Assembly (NCBI RefSeq): GCF_000715075.1
Contig: NC_134093.1
Span: 96,456,826-96,520,825 of the forward strand
Direction of reading: 5' to 3'
Length of the DNA: 64,000 nucleotides
Source of the DNA: Nicotiana tabacum
Taxonomy: Eukaryota; Streptophyta; Magnoliopsida; Solanales; Solanaceae
Each line of letters starts with the position of its first letter. Position 1 is the first letter of the stretch. Positions 43,070 through 54,672 of the stretch are shown one piece after another. The notes under the pieces were generated by a model. That model saw only the letters and a program-made list of their open reading frames with translations. It did no database searches and was not told where the DNA came from. Made by a program: the position numbers and the translations under genes.

Positions 43070-44436
43070 TGATATGTGGCTATAATTCCAAAGTTTAGCA
43101 CATTATTCGCCTTGCATTTTATATGCTTTAATGATAAATTATACTTTATTTGAGCGTAATGGAGTCTATTTTATGTGTAGGTAAATTGGAGATGAAAGTA
43201 GAGAAAAAGGAATAATTAAAGTCTAAAGCGTGCACGAAAATAGTTGAAAAGAAGAAAGAAAGAAAGAAGTGAGTAACCGACAAATGTAAAGCTGGCGAAG
43301 CCAGGACTAGAGCAGGCGTTAGAGCAGGCTGGGCGAGCACTTTAGCTCGTGTGGAAGCTGGAGATGCCAGGCCTGGGGCGAGCTCAAGCTGGCATTATAC
43401 CTCGCGACGCCAGGCCTGTGGCGAGCTTAAGCTGGCGTTATGCCTCGCGAGGCCAGGTCTGAGGCATGCACATTCCGAGATTTGAAGACTTATTTCGTCT
43501 CCTGGTTTGACTAGGACTTGGCCTACACATTTAGGTCATTTCCTACACATATAAATAGACCTAAAAATGCCACTTTTGAGGACTTTTGGCAACCGGAGGC
43601 AAGGATAGCTAGTGGAACAACCGCTGGGAGGTAGACTCATCGATTTCTACATCCCTTTATCCTTACTTTGTAATTTAATTATGCAAAATATTTTGTATAT
43701 TGTTACTATGAGTATGAGTAGATAAACTCCTAATCTAAGGTTTTGATGGAACCTATTGAAGGATGATTTTCTTGTTACGTTAATATAGATTTGCCGTAGT
43801 ATTTTCTCTATTTGTTCAACTATAATATTATTTTGGTTGATTGAAGGGCCATCAATTGGCTGTGCCTATTTGGTATGTATTACTCGGGAGAGAGTGCATA
43901 TTTAGGTAGTTGTTGAACAACTTCACTCCTAACGCATATGAGGGATCAATACGAAGGGTTTAAAGGTGTGATTAGGGATAACGTAACCTTGGTGCGATCC
44001 GAGTGAGCCGTACTTAATGCCAACTAGCGTAATTCGGGAGAATATGTCTAGTAAATTATGGTAATTAGTCGGGAGATAGTTACGACAGTCAGAGTGCTCA
44101 TGATCGATAGAGAAGACTTAGGCAAATTTATAGAAAATGTAGCGGAAAAGATTCCGACAATAAGGGAAATCACAACCTTAGATCATTCAAATTCTTGTCT
44201 ACAACTAGTTAGTAGTTAGTTATTAATTGTTGAATTTTTATTACATAATATTTAGTTAGTAAACATCCAAATTGTTACTTTAATATTTCTGAAGATTGAT
44301 TGCGTGAGTTCGTACGAGTCTAGTAGCTGTGTTTGATAGGTTAATTCCCCGTGGGATTCGGCTCCGGACTTATTAGCCGGAATATATTTGCAACGACAAT
44401 TTAGTTCTTTTTATAAGGCATAGTTGGGCGTGATCA
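43070..44436 (+). repeat. 5' LTR of the Athila-like element
   Basis: 1367 bp, TGATATGTGGCTATAATTCC to GGGCGTGATCA. A GC-rich array of CTCGCGACGCCAGG/GGCGAGCTTAAGCTGGCG type lies at 43290-43470, followed by TATAAATAG at 43550-43558. The last about 75 bp (44370-44444) are repeated once at 44470-44544, a 100-bp tandem duplication that includes the LTR end and primer-site start. Confidence 0.85.
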
Positions 44437-44438
44437 AA

Positions 44439-44457
44439 TTTTGGCGTCGTTGGCGGA
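44439..44457 (+). promoter_or_regulatory. Primer binding site, tRNA-Asp type, degenerate
   Basis: TTTTGGCGTCGTTGGCGGA lies just after the LTR end. It matches the tRNA-Asp-type site TGGCGCCGTTGCCGGGG of Athila elements with several changes. Confidence 0.6.
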
Positions 44458-44544
44458 GAATTAACGGTGTTATTAGCCGGAATATATTTGCAACGACCAT
44501 TTAGTCCTTTTTATAAGGCATAGTTGGGCGTGATCAAATTTTGG

Positions 44545-46290
44545 ATGACGGAATAGAAAATCCAATCAACAACAGAAACAATGCGAATGAACCAAACAAT
44601 CAGGGTGTGGTGCCTCTTGTACCAGAAGCAGCATTATATGATTAGGCACAACCCACCGCCGACAATCTGGCAACCGCAATTACAATCCTTCAAATACAAG
44701 CGGAATCATTTCAAATCACAAACAACATGCTACATTTGTTGCAGAACAAGGGAGTGTTCTCAGGGTCATACATTGAAGATCCTCAGCAGCATCTAAAGAA
44801 TTTCCTGTCGATATGTGTCACGCAAAGGCAACCTAATATGACATCGAAAGCAATAAAGTTGTTGTTGTTTCCATTCTCAGTGACAGGAGAAGCTCAGACT
44901 TGGCTTAATTCACTCCCCATAAATTCCATCACTACTTGGGAGGAATTAGTCAAGCAATTTTTGAACAAGTTCTACCCACCCAGTAAAACTGCCAAACAAA
45001 TTGATGATATATTGAGCTTCAGGCAGAGACCAGCATAATCACTACAAGAAACGTGGGAGAGGTTCAAGGGTATGCTGGTTAAGTGTCCATATCATGGCAT
45101 TCCAGATTAGATGTTAGGGCAGAGGTTCTATATGGGACTGGCAGATGGCTTAAAGGCCAATGTTGATGCTTCAGTAGGTGGAGCATTTTTGAGAAAAACA
45201 TTCAGAGAATGCAAGATCCTACTTGATAAGATGGCTCAAAACTCAAGATGGATGACAAGAGACTCTACCATCACTCCTGTAGTTCGCTCAGTGGCTTTGG
45301 ACCCAAACAACTCTATACCTGAAAATATGGCCACACTAATGCCGCAAATGAGTATCCTCACCAAAAAGATCGATGAATCAGGCCAGAAGCAACAAGTACA
45401 CATAGTTGACACAACTAATGGGGGCTTATGTACACCATGCATTAACCAACCTTATGTATGCTCGTGGAGTGCGGAAGGTGACAACCAGCACTATTAGGAA
45501 GATATGAACTATGTAGCCAACAATGGGAGATAGAGGCAAGGTGGTCAGAATTGGGGATAACAGAATCAACAATATAGACCAGCACAGCAGCAGTACAATA
45601 ACAACAATAATCCTGGAGCTATACGACCACAGGGTCAAGTGGTGCCTTACCAAAGGCAACACGGTTACAACCAGCAAAATCAGCAGTTGGCTTATCAAAA
45701 CCTCAACAACAACAGATTGTGAGACAAGATGATAGGTTTGCTGAACTTAAGGAAATACTGGACAGTAACAATAGAATGTCGCAACATCTGCTTGGGTCCA
45801 CTGGAAAAATACAAGAGAGAGTGGAATCACATGAATCAGCGATAAAGGGTATTGAGATTTAATTAGGACAGATTTATATTGCTTTAATAAATCGTTCCCA
45901 AGGGACGTTACCTGCAGACACACACATCAATCCAAAATATCAGGGCCCGAAACAACATATGGCAGTGAGTCTATGAAATGGTAGAGACCTAGATCTGGAG
46001 CAAGAGATTACTCGCGAAAACCGACCTACTGAAACACTTGTGCAAGTACCCATTGAGATAGATGATTCAACAGGGTTAACTGAGGTGACGGTACAACATG
46101 CACAAGAGAGCATAAGCAAAGAAAAATAGGTTGTGAAGGAGATTAAGGTAGCACAAGAAACGGCAGTAGAAGCAGTGCCTGAGCAAGATAAAACTCAAAT
46201 CACAGGAAAGAAGCGACCTCCAACACCATTCCCACAGAGATTGGCCAAATATCAGAAGGACGAGCAATATAAGAAATTCATGGAGATGTT
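44545..46290 (+). pseudogene. gag of the Athila-like element, broken
   Basis: Best frame pieces: 44727-45038 (NKGVFSGSYIEDPQQHLKNF, then EAQTWLNSLPINSITTWEEL), the capsid domain with the W-E-E-L/FLNKFYPPSKT signature, and 45111-45497 (GQRFYMGLADGLKANVD). The C-terminal part (about 45500-46290) is Gln/Asn-rich and frame-shifted. Stops at 45036, 45108 and elsewhere break it. The N-terminus is in another frame, with the first ATG at 44545 closed at once by TAG. Confidence 0.8.
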
Positions 46291-46299
46291 AAAATAAAT

Positions 46300-46575
46300 A
46301 CAGGTGAACATTTCACTGATGGATGTGTTGCCAGAGATGCCCGGGTATGCCAAAATGATGAAAGATTTAATATCTCACAAATTCGACTTCCAAGACCTGT
46401 CCATTGTTATATTGACATAGACTTGTAGTGCAGTCGTGATGAGACCCATAGCTGAGAAGTTGTCAGACTCAGGGAGTTTCACAATCCCATGCACGATAGG
46501 AAGCTATGATTTTGCTAAAGCATTGTGTGATTTGGGGGCAAGGTTGAACCCAACATGAATTTGCTAAAGCATTGC
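46300..46575 (+). pseudogene. Protease region of the Athila-like element, truncated
   Basis: The phrases [39 protein letters not shown] (with stops before it) show the Athila protease region up to the CDLGA active-site motif. Just after it the text jumps to RLNPNMKE of the RT start, with a short repeated GCTAAAGCATTG at the junction. The rest of the protease and the RT N-terminus are deleted. Confidence 0.75.
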
Positions 46576-46624
46576 TAAACCTTTTGTAGATGGCCACAAA
46601 CCTTCCAGAGAACATCAAAGAAGG

Positions 46625-47350
46625 TTGAACCCCAACATGAAGGAAGTTGTGAAAAAGGAGGTGATAAAGTGGTTAGATGTGGGGATCATTTCCCCCATCT
46701 CCGACAGCAACTGGATCAGCCCAGTCCAATGTGTGCCTAAGAAAGGTGGGATGACTATAGTGCAAAATGAGAATAATGAGTTGATATCAACAAGAATAGT
46801 CACGGGATGGCGAATTTGTATGGACTATAGAATATTGAACAAGGCAACCCGAAAAGAGCACTTTCCCTTGTCGTTCATTGATCAAATGCTAGATAGATTG
46901 GCTGGGAAGTCCCACTTTTGCTTTCTGGATGGATACTCGGGGTATAATCAAATATCCATTTCCCTGGAAGATAGAGAGAAAACATCATTCACATGTCCAT
47001 ATGGTGTCTACGCCTTACGGAGGATGTCGTTCGGCCTATGTAATGCCCCCGCCACATTTCAAAAGTGCATGATGGCCACCTTCACTGATATGGTAGAGGA
47101 CATCATGGAGGTCTTTATGGATGATATCTCGGTGGTGGTAGACTCATTCGATGATTGCCTAAGGAATTTGAAAAGAGTGCCGAAAAGATATGTCAAGACT
47201 AATCTGGTACTCAATTGGGAAAAGTGCCATTTCATGGTACATGAAGGTATAGTCTTGGGGCACCTAGTATCGAGTAAGGGCATTGAGGTAGATCGTGCAA
47301 AGGTTGATGTGATCGAAAATCTTCCACCACCCACTTTCTCAAAGCAATAA
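46625..47350 (+). pseudogene. Reverse transcriptase of the Athila-like element
   Basis: A long open piece with the RT palm motifs in order: WISPVQCVPKKGGMT, RICMDYRILNKATRKEHFP, FCFLDGYSGYNQIS, MSFGLCNAPATFQKCM and the catalytic FMDDISVV. It then has the connection text HFMVHEGIVLGHLVSSKGIE and stops at 47350 within the connection domain. Upstream it is truncated at NPNMKEVVKKEVIKWLD. Confidence 0.9.
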
Positions 47351-47673
47351 GAAGTTTCCTTGGCCACGCCGGGTTCTATAGACGGTTTATAAAAGCTTTT
47401 TCCAAAATTGCTAACCCCTTGTGTAAATTGCTTGAAAAAGATCACCCTTTTGTGTCTTCTGATGACTGCAAGGTAGCTTTTGAGGAATTGAAGATGAGGC
47501 TGGTGACAACACCTATCATAGGTGCACCTTACATTGAAATCTGTGACCGAAAGAGAACGGAGAACCAAATGGCTGATCACTTGTCTAGGCTTGAAGGAGC
47601 CGAAAAGAAGGTTGAGGTGGAAGAGTTTGTGGAAACTTTCACGGATGAACAACTACTAGCCACGAGTCTTTAG
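47351..47673 (+). pseudogene. RT connection and RNase H remnant, internally deleted
   Basis: Reads through the connection (FIKAFSKIANPLCKLLEKDH-like, then CKVAFEELKMRLVTTPII) and jumps at about 47535 from the start of RNase H (GAPYIEICD) straight to its end (RKRTENQMADHLSRLE). The catalytic core of RNase H is missing. Confidence 0.8.
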
Positions 47674-47775
47674 GTAGCACCATGGTATGCAGACATTACA
47701 AACTACCTGGCAAGCGGTATTGTTCCCTATGACCTTTTCTCTATTCAAAAGAAAAAGTTTTTTCGTGACTGTCGC

Positions 47776-48970
47776 ATGTATTATTGGGATGAGCCTTATC
47801 TGTTCAGGATTTGTGTTGATAACATGTTCCGGAGATGTATCCCCGAGATAGACCAATCTTCTATTTTGCAGGCTTGTCACGCGTCACCATATGGTGGCCA
47901 TTTCAGAGGAGTAAGGACAGCTGCAAAAGTATTGGAGTCAGGCTTCTACTGGCCGACATTGTTGAAAGATGCAAACTTATGGGTGAAGGCTTGTGACGAA
48001 TACCAACGAACCAGGAATATTTCGCGCCGACATGAGATGCCTATGAACCCAATTCAGGAGGTAGAAGTGTTTGATGTATGGGGAATCGATTTCATGGGGG
48101 CTTTCGTCAGCTCATATGCCAACAAGTACATACTCGTAACTGTGGACTACGTGTCAAAATGGGTGGAGGCTACAGCTCTCCCTACAAAATATGCAAATGG
48201 GGTAATTGGTTTTTTTAGAAAGAATATATTCACCCGATTTGGCACTCCAAGGGCAATAATAAGTGACGGAGGCACTTACTTCTGTAATCGAGCCTTCGCA
48301 AAGTTGTTAGAAAGGTATGATGTACGCCACAAGTTTGCCAACCCATATCATCCACAAACGAGTGGGCAAGTGGAAGTTTCGAACATATAGATAAAGAGCG
48401 TTTTGACAAAGATCGTGAATGCTACAAGAACAGATTAGGTGAGAAAGTTAGATGATGCACTCTGGGCCTATCGTACCGCTTTCAAACTCCGATTGGCATG
48501 TCGCCGTGCAAATTGATCTTTGGGAAGGCATGTCACTTACCAGTAGAGTTGGAGCATAGAGCTTTATGGGCATTGAGGCAGCTGAATCTCGATATAGAAG
48601 CTGCGGGTACAATTAGAGTCACAGAGTTGCACGAGCTTGATGAGTTTTGCTACCACGCTTTTGAGAGCACAAGACTATACAAGGAGAGAATGAAGATGAT
48701 GCATGATAAAAATATTCTTGAGCAGAGTTTTAAACCCGGAGATATGGTATTTCTATACAATTCAAGATTGAGGTTATTTCCTGGCAAATTAAAGTCAAGA
48801 TGGTCATGACCATTTCGTGTGGTAGAGATTCACCCCACTGGTGCCGTAGAGATTGCTGCGGAATATGACTCTCGCACGTTTAGAGTCAATGGGCACAAGT
48901 TAAAACATTATTTGGGCATGGATGATGCGAAAGTAGTGTCGGTGACTTATCTGCTTGAGCCACCAAGGTT
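47776..48970 (+). pseudogene. Integrase of the Athila-like element, nearly complete but interrupted
   Basis: 47776-48390 holds the zinc-binding region ([19 protein letters not shown], then CDEYQRTRN, where the second Cys of the CxxC is Tyr) and the catalytic core ([36 protein letters not shown]). A stop follows at 48388. A further piece, 48498-48809, has [20 protein letters not shown], typical of Athila integrase C-termini. After a TGA near 48807 the text continues to about 48980 (GHKLKHYLG) and stops. Confidence 0.85.
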
Positions 48971-48984
48971 GAGCGAGCCTTAAG

Positions 48985-50221
48985 TACAATTATATGCGTC
49001 GTGCCACGTTAATAAATCAGGTGCTTCAAGGGAGGCAACCCATTGTAATATTGTATTCTTCGTATCGCGACGTTAACTAAGGCGCTCATTTGGAGGCAAC
49101 CCAATTCGTAGTTGATTTTTAGTGTTGTTAGAATTTTCTTTTCGTTTTTAGGTGCTAACAAGTTGCAGGTGACTTTGGGCAAGTTGAGCAGGACATTAAT
49201 CGTCCCCTGAAGGAATCCTGGCAGGGGAGCTCTCCTCGCGAGGGTTGAGGCGAGGTGTAGCTGGCGAAATAGCTCGCCTCGCATGGGTTTGGGCGAGCTG
49301 CAGCTCGCGTTACATCTGGTGTCACAAGGGATAAGGCCTGATGGACCAAGCGACATACCTCGTACCACAAGCCCCCAGGATCGCGTTTGAGCTCGCGTCG
49401 CGAGGACTAAGGCGAGGTAAGTTTCACGCGTCGCCAGGTAAGGATTTTTTGGCTTATTTTTATTTTTTTCCCCTTATTTCTCTTAACATCTCCCTCACTT
49501 AAACGCCCAAAGCTAAACAAAATAAAAACCTAACCTAAATAAAACGCACATCACCGCTCATAAATTTCCTCACCCTCACACACTCACCAGCACACTGCCC
49601 ATCGTTGTCTCTCCCATACCCATTGAAGTCAAGCAAACTCCTGCTATTTCTTTCACTTGCACCAGCAATTCACAGGCAGATCCTTTCTCTTAAAGCTTCT
49701 AAGGTATGATTCTTATATCTTTCCTTTGCAATTTCGAGTTGGGTAAAGGTATGCAATTAGACATGAAATTCGGGGGTTGTTATTCATTGTAGTTTTGTGT
49801 TTGTGTGTCCCAACCCCATGAACCCCATAGGAATGGTGTTGCTATTGTGTGAACAAGTGGTAGTAAGAAACTCCCAAGCCGATTTGGGAGGGTGAGGCAA
49901 TCCCTCACCCCTACAAGCACTCCCATGGCACTAGTGCATGCTAAGTGTTTGCTATAATGCCTCAATGGCATTCCTTGTCCCCATTGGAGCCCGAGTCTCC
50001 GGGATTAATAGACTAGTGTTATGTAGTTGTGCACCATGTTAAAATCTTGAGTGTGGGGTGCCTCACTGGTAGTCCGATGCTTCAAAATTGGAGGAAGCAC
50101 CCATGTGTTGTTGTTTGATTCTCATGTTAAGAAAATACGAGGTGAAGTCTGAGTAATCTCGGAAATGTGGGCAATACCATATGTGTCATATCGTAATGAA
50201 GTTTTAACTGATTAATGATTA
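48985..50221 (+). other. Spacer between pol and the env-position ORF
   Basis: No coding region. 49200-49440 carries the same GC-rich CTCGCGAGG/GGCGAGG array as the LTR (43290-43470). A candidate leader intron runs from GTATGATT at 49704 (after CTTCTAAG) to TTGTGTAG at 50230. A CATAAATTT lies at about 49559. Together these suggest a separate transcript start for the following ORF; this is inference. Confidence 0.4.
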
Positions 50222-51530
50222 CTTGTGTAGGAACAATTATTCCTCCGAGAAAAGACACCGACAAATGAAAGGCTACTTCCACTGCTCCGGCTAAAGCAAA
50301 GGCGACCTCCGCACCTCCCCCAAAGAAGAGAAAAGGGAGAGAAGCTACCTCCAGTCAAGGTGAAGGAGCACAAGCTGTGGCAGTTGTAGCATCCATGCGT
50401 CCACAACCCCAAGGCCAACAGAAGTTTGGCATCAGAAGCATACCCCCGCATACTAAGGATTGGTACAGGCGATGTAGGCCTAAACATGTACATCCGAAAG
50501 CCGCTATCCATGAGCGACTGCAAGCAAGGTACCAGGATATTTGGAGGGGCATCCATGATGTAGGGTTGAGCTATGTCTTCAAGAACACAGGGGATATTAA
50601 TCTCAATCTAGTGCGGGAATTCTTTGCAGGGTTTGATCCATAGGACACCGAATAGCTGGTGCCGATTTGTGGACGGTTGATAAACTTTTCAGCCACAATA
50701 TATGTAGCTTTTTAGGTGCTCCGGATGTTCCTGTGGAGACATTGGACTACTTCATTCACCTTCCTATATATAGAGAGTTGAGACACACGTTATGTGATGT
50801 CAATTCTATGGCAGCGTGGATCCGTGATAAGAAAACAAATCAGCACAGGAAGTTCCCCAAAAAGAAGATGAGGGTGGAGGCTCAAGTTTGGTTGAAACTG
50901 ATTAATGCGCGGCTCCTACCATGCAATCATGACACGCTCATTAGCCGAGAGAGAACTTGTGTACTCTACTTCCTCATGATGGGTCAAAAGGTGAATGTGG
51001 GTCATCTGATCCGCTACCAAATGTCTTTGGTAAGAACGAGTAAGAAGGTCGATCGAATTCCATTTGCCAATTTTTTGACTCAGTTCTTAAGACATGAGGG
51101 GGTTGAGGAGGACATAGAGTTTGACCACATCATTGATCAGCCCATACGACAAACAGATATCACTAGTGTCCGGGAGAAAGAAAAGACTTCCATGTTGTCG
51201 TTGACAGGTACCGAACGCAATGCTCGTGATGATAGTTTTATGGCCCATTTCTATGGGATGATGGATTTGCAACTGAGGATAGGGGGTCGGCCGGCCATGA
51301 CTGAGGAGAGGGACTTATTGGATGAGCGGTTCCCGCTCAACGCTCATGCTCAACAGCTGGTTGGGCCAAGTGATGGATACAGACTTCCGGATAACGAGGA
51401 CATTAACACACCTGAGCAGTCTGAGGCTGAGCCGGACCAGTCAGACGATGAGGACGATGATGACGAGGAGGAGGAAGCACAGGAGGAAGAGTGGGCAGCC
51501 TCAGTGGATGAGAGCGACGATGAAGCATGA
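50222..51530 (+). pseudogene. Env-position ORF of the Athila-like element (putative plant transposon protein), broken
   Basis: The third ORF, after pol. The N-terminal part, open from just after a TGA near 50256, has a basic stretch PPPKKRKGREA that looks like a nuclear localisation signal, then KFGIRSIPPHTKDWYRR and YVFKNTGDINLNLVREF. A stop at 50641 and a frameshift near 50645-50665 lead to the second part (to 51530). This carries EAQVWLKLINARLLPCNHDT, SRERTCVLYFLMMGQKVNVG and a long Asp/Glu-rich tail (SDDEDDDDEEEEAQEEEW). The central part recalls the 'putative plant transposon protein' domain. I see no signal peptide or membrane segment, so an envelope role is not supported. Function unknown. 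Confidence 0.7.
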
Positions 51531-53292
51531 CCAGGGAGTTTTTCCTTACACTCTACTCATTTTTCTTGTTTTATCATTTTGTGCATGCACTGAGGACAAT
51601 GCATGATCTAAGTGTGGAGTGGGGACTTGTAAATATTAGTTTTGCTTAGTTATTTGTTTATTTTTAGTAAGTGTCGTCTTTGTTTTAGTTGATTGTTTTG
51701 GTTATTAGTTTAGTTAATTGTTTTAGTTAATTGTTTTAATTATTAGTTTAGTTATTTGTTTTTAGTTATTTGTTGTTAGTTAGTAGAAGAAAAAAACAAT
51801 ATATAAAAAAAAATAGAAAAATTGGACTCTTCCCGACGATGGATCTCCTAGACAGTTTTCTTGAGGGAAGTAAGTCTAAAGAAAAACAAACCAAAAATAT
51901 TTTCTTGCAGGCAGTGTAGTAATTCCCCCTTGATATTTCTTTGGGCCGCGGTTCTTTTCCAAGGGCTTTTAGTTGAATCGGGGTAGTTAGTTTTAATTTT
52001 TAGGAGTAGGAACCACGGGGATATGTATTTAATTGTAGCAATATCTCTTAGCTTTGTTATGCCTTGAGAATAGTTAGTACTATGGTTGTGATGCTTAGGC
52101 TCGATTTTTGACTCTAGTATAAGTACTTTAAATCATAGGTTCTTAATTTTGCTTAACTGCTTGGACTGGAGTATCGCGATGAAACCAATCCTGATTGAGT
52201 TATGTGCCATGTTTGTGTGAGGTTTTGTATGTATTCTGTGCATTGCATTTGATGTCTAGAACTTGCCTCGTATATGTGCAAAGCGAAAAAGTAGTCTTGT
52301 TCAGTCTAGGAAGTGATATAGGCATTTCTTTGTTAAGCCAGATATATATAGTTTACCCACCTAAATGTTATGTATCATAGTTAACCCATTTGAGCCTATA
52401 ATCCTGTTTCTTTGGTAACCACATTACAAGCCGTACCCCTTTGTTTTAATAGACCATATAATTGAACCTTCTCACCTCTCATGAGCACTTGAATTGTGAT
52501 GAATTATGAAAAAGTTAAAGTGTGGGGTGGTGGGTTGGCTTTTGAGTGGAACAATTGAAATAAAGAGAAAGATGCACTGTTTTAAAAAATAAATGTCAAT
52601 AAAAGCCACTTGAAGAGAAAGAAAAAAAAGAGAGAGAAAAATGATAATAGTGTATTGTATAAAAAATAATTCTTGATGATGGTGGCTAGTGATATACTCG
52701 TGCTTAAAGAAGTATGGGGTAATATAATTTGAAGTGAAGGTGGAATGTTGGGTTACACATAAGTATGAGTTGTTGTATTAATGTATATGTATTAAAGTGC
52801 TTAAGGAAGGTGTAGTCACTCATATCTAAATATATCCTACCCGACCCACAGCCTACATTACAACCAATGAAAGTCCTACTTGATCTTAAACTGAATGAAC
52901 TCGATTAGTAGAGTATTATACTACGGGCAAGCCTATGGTGCATCATTTGTGGTATATGAATGTTATTTATGAGAGCGAGTGAATTTTTCCTATCTTGAGT
53001 TCCTACGTTCTTAAAATTCTTTGTGTGTGGAACTAAGCTCTTTGATTGGGTGAGGGCACGTGATTCATAAGGGAAAGGTAATGTCGTTCACCTCCGTGTT
53101 AGAGTAAGTAAGTGAATTGTGAATAAGGCATGGTATTTGTGAGTCAAATCTTGAGGCGAGGATGTTACACCTTTGGTCTTAGACTATTTTAAATATTCTT
53201 GGTGTAATGAGCTAAGGGAATTGTTTAGAAAGGCTGTGTCTATAAGTGTAGTTTGATTGCTCGAGGACGAGCAATGTTTAAATGTGGGGTAT
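51531..53292 (+). other. Non-coding 3' region of the Athila-like element
   Basis: No gene. Contains runs of TTAGTTATTTGTTTTAGTT (51640-51790), A-rich and GA-rich runs, and a purine tract AAATGTGGGGTAT (53279-53292) right before the 3' LTR. Several short ORFs are chance frames. Confidence 0.6.
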
Positions 53293-54334
53293 TGATGTGT
53301 GGCTATAATTCCATAGTTTACTAGACATATTCTCTCGAGTAATTACCACAATTTACTAGATATATTCTCCCGAATTACGCAAGCTGGCATTAAGTACGTC
53401 TCACTCGGATCGCAACAAGGTTTCGTTATCCCTAATCCCACCTTTAAATCCTCCGTATTTATCCCTCATATACGTTAGGAGTGATGTTGTTCAACAACTA
53501 CCTAAATATGCACTCTCTCCCGAGTAATAAATACTAAATAGGCACAATTAATAGAGGGCCATTCAATCAACCACAATAATATTATAGTTGAACAAATAGA
53601 GAAAATACTACGGCAAATCTATATTAACGTAACAAGAAAATCATCCTTCAATAGGTTCCATCAAAACCTTAGATTAGGAGTTTAGCTACTCATACTCATA
53701 GTAACAATATCCAAAATATTTTGCATAATTAAATTACAAAGTAAGAATAAAGGGATGTAGAAATCGATGAGTCTAGCTCCCAACGGTTATTCCACGAGTT
53801 ATCCTTGCCTCCAGTTGCCAAAACAATCCTCAAAAGTGGCATTTTTAGATTTATTTATATGTGTAGAAAAAGACCTAAATGCGTAGGCCAAGTCCTAGTC
53901 AAACCAGGAGACGAAATAAGTCTTCAAAGCTCGGAATGTGCGTGTCTCAGACCAAGCCTCGCGAGGCATAACACCAACTTAAGCTCGCCCCAGGCCTGCG
54001 TCGCGAGGTATAACGCCTGCTTGAGCTCGCCCCAGGCTTGGCGTCGCCAGCTCCCACGCGAGCTAAAGGGCTCGTCCAGCCTGCTCTAACGCCTGCTCTA
54101 GGCCTGGCTTCGCTAGCTTTTCATTTGTCGGCTGCTCACTTCTTTCTTTCTTCTTTTAAATTGTTTTTGAGCACGCTTTAGACTCTAATTATTCCTTTTG
54201 CTCTACTTTCATCTCCAATTCACTTACACATAAAATAGACTCCATTACGCGCAAATAAAATGTAATTTATCATTAAAGCATATAAAATGCAAGGCGAATA
54301 ATGTGCTAAACTATGAAATTATAGCCACACATCA
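53293..54334. repeat. 3' LTR of the Athila-like element, mostly inverted
   Basis: The first about 30 bp (TGATGTGTGGCTATAATTCC) are in the same orientation as the 5' LTR. From about 53325 the text is the reverse complement of the 5' LTR from about 44075 back to 43070, ending at 54334 with TATAGCCACACATCA, the complement of the LTR start. The remaining LTR part (44076-44436) is missing. A short tandem copy (TTTACTAGACATATTCTC twice) marks the switch. 16 bp after the end repeat a piece of the LTR (GGCGAATAATGTG). Confidence 0.85.
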
Positions 54335-54351
54335 ATATGGCGAATAATGTG

Positions 54352-54672
54352 TATCTTTGCTAGAGAGAGAAGGAGAATCTTCTTCTGAAAAGTGTTCTTG
54401 TCCTGTGAATATTACGTGCCTTTCTTCCTTATCTTTTTTCCTTATTTATTTGAGACATGTCTCTAACAAACCCTAATAGTACAAGTGCAGAGAATATTTT
54501 CTTTAATATCCTATTTCAAAAACTAGCCATTATTGTTCTGTCAACGGTGCTCGACCTCGGTCATTGTTGACATCTCGACAACGAATCTTGTTGCTCCTTG
54601 GCCGACCTAAACTGACTCTTTCCTTAATGCTATATTACCCTAAATATTCTAGGGCAGATTTTGACCTATACA
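54352..54672 (-). repeat. 5' LTR of the Tat-like element, second part
   Basis: Resumes the Tat LTR after the Athila-like insertion and matches about 21690-21997. It ends GACCTATACA at 54672, the TG terminus on minus. Confidence 0.85.

Larger units (their letters stand above)
43070..54351 (+). mobile_element. Athila-like Ty3/gypsy element inserted in the Tat LTR
   Basis: 5' LTR 43070-44436, tRNA-Asp-type primer site, gag, protease, RT, RNase H remnant, integrase, a long spacer, an env-position ORF, a long 3' region, a purine tract and a mostly inverted 3' LTR. The primer site type, FMDD-form RT and third ORF after pol fit the Athila group. The target text GTATCTTTG occurs at 43061-43069 and 54351-54359, that is 8-9 bp rather than the 5 bp expected of gypsy integration. 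It is younger than the Tat-like element it splits, but already carries many stops and two internal deletions (protease-RT and RNase H). Confidence 0.85.
21320..54672 (-). mobile_element. Large Tat-lineage Ty3/gypsy element, split by two later insertions
   Basis: The 3' LTR is at 21320-21997 and the 5' LTR at 42692-43069 plus 54352-54672. On the minus strand the order is 5' LTR, primer site, gag, protease, RT, archaeal-type RNase H, integrase, tandem repeats, an antisense ORF and purine tract, 3' LTR. The gene order with integrase last, the extra archaeal-type RNase H and the additional ORF before the 3' LTR define the Tat/Ogre group of plant gypsy elements. Target duplications are weak (GTTAG at 21315 and GTATG at 54673, 3 of 5 matching). 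Removing the two insertions leaves about 11.3 kb. All ORFs are broken, so it is old. Confidence 0.85.

Noticed and set aside
50222..51530. Env-position ORF considered as a true viral envelope gene
   Set aside because: No signal peptide, membrane helix or cleavage site is visible; the protein is basic then acidic, with a nuclear-signal-like stretch, and resembles a plant transposon-associated domain.
42692..54672. Reading the two Tat LTR parts as two separate solo LTRs
   Set aside because: The parts are complementary pieces of one LTR interrupted at GTATCTTTG; neither piece has both termini.
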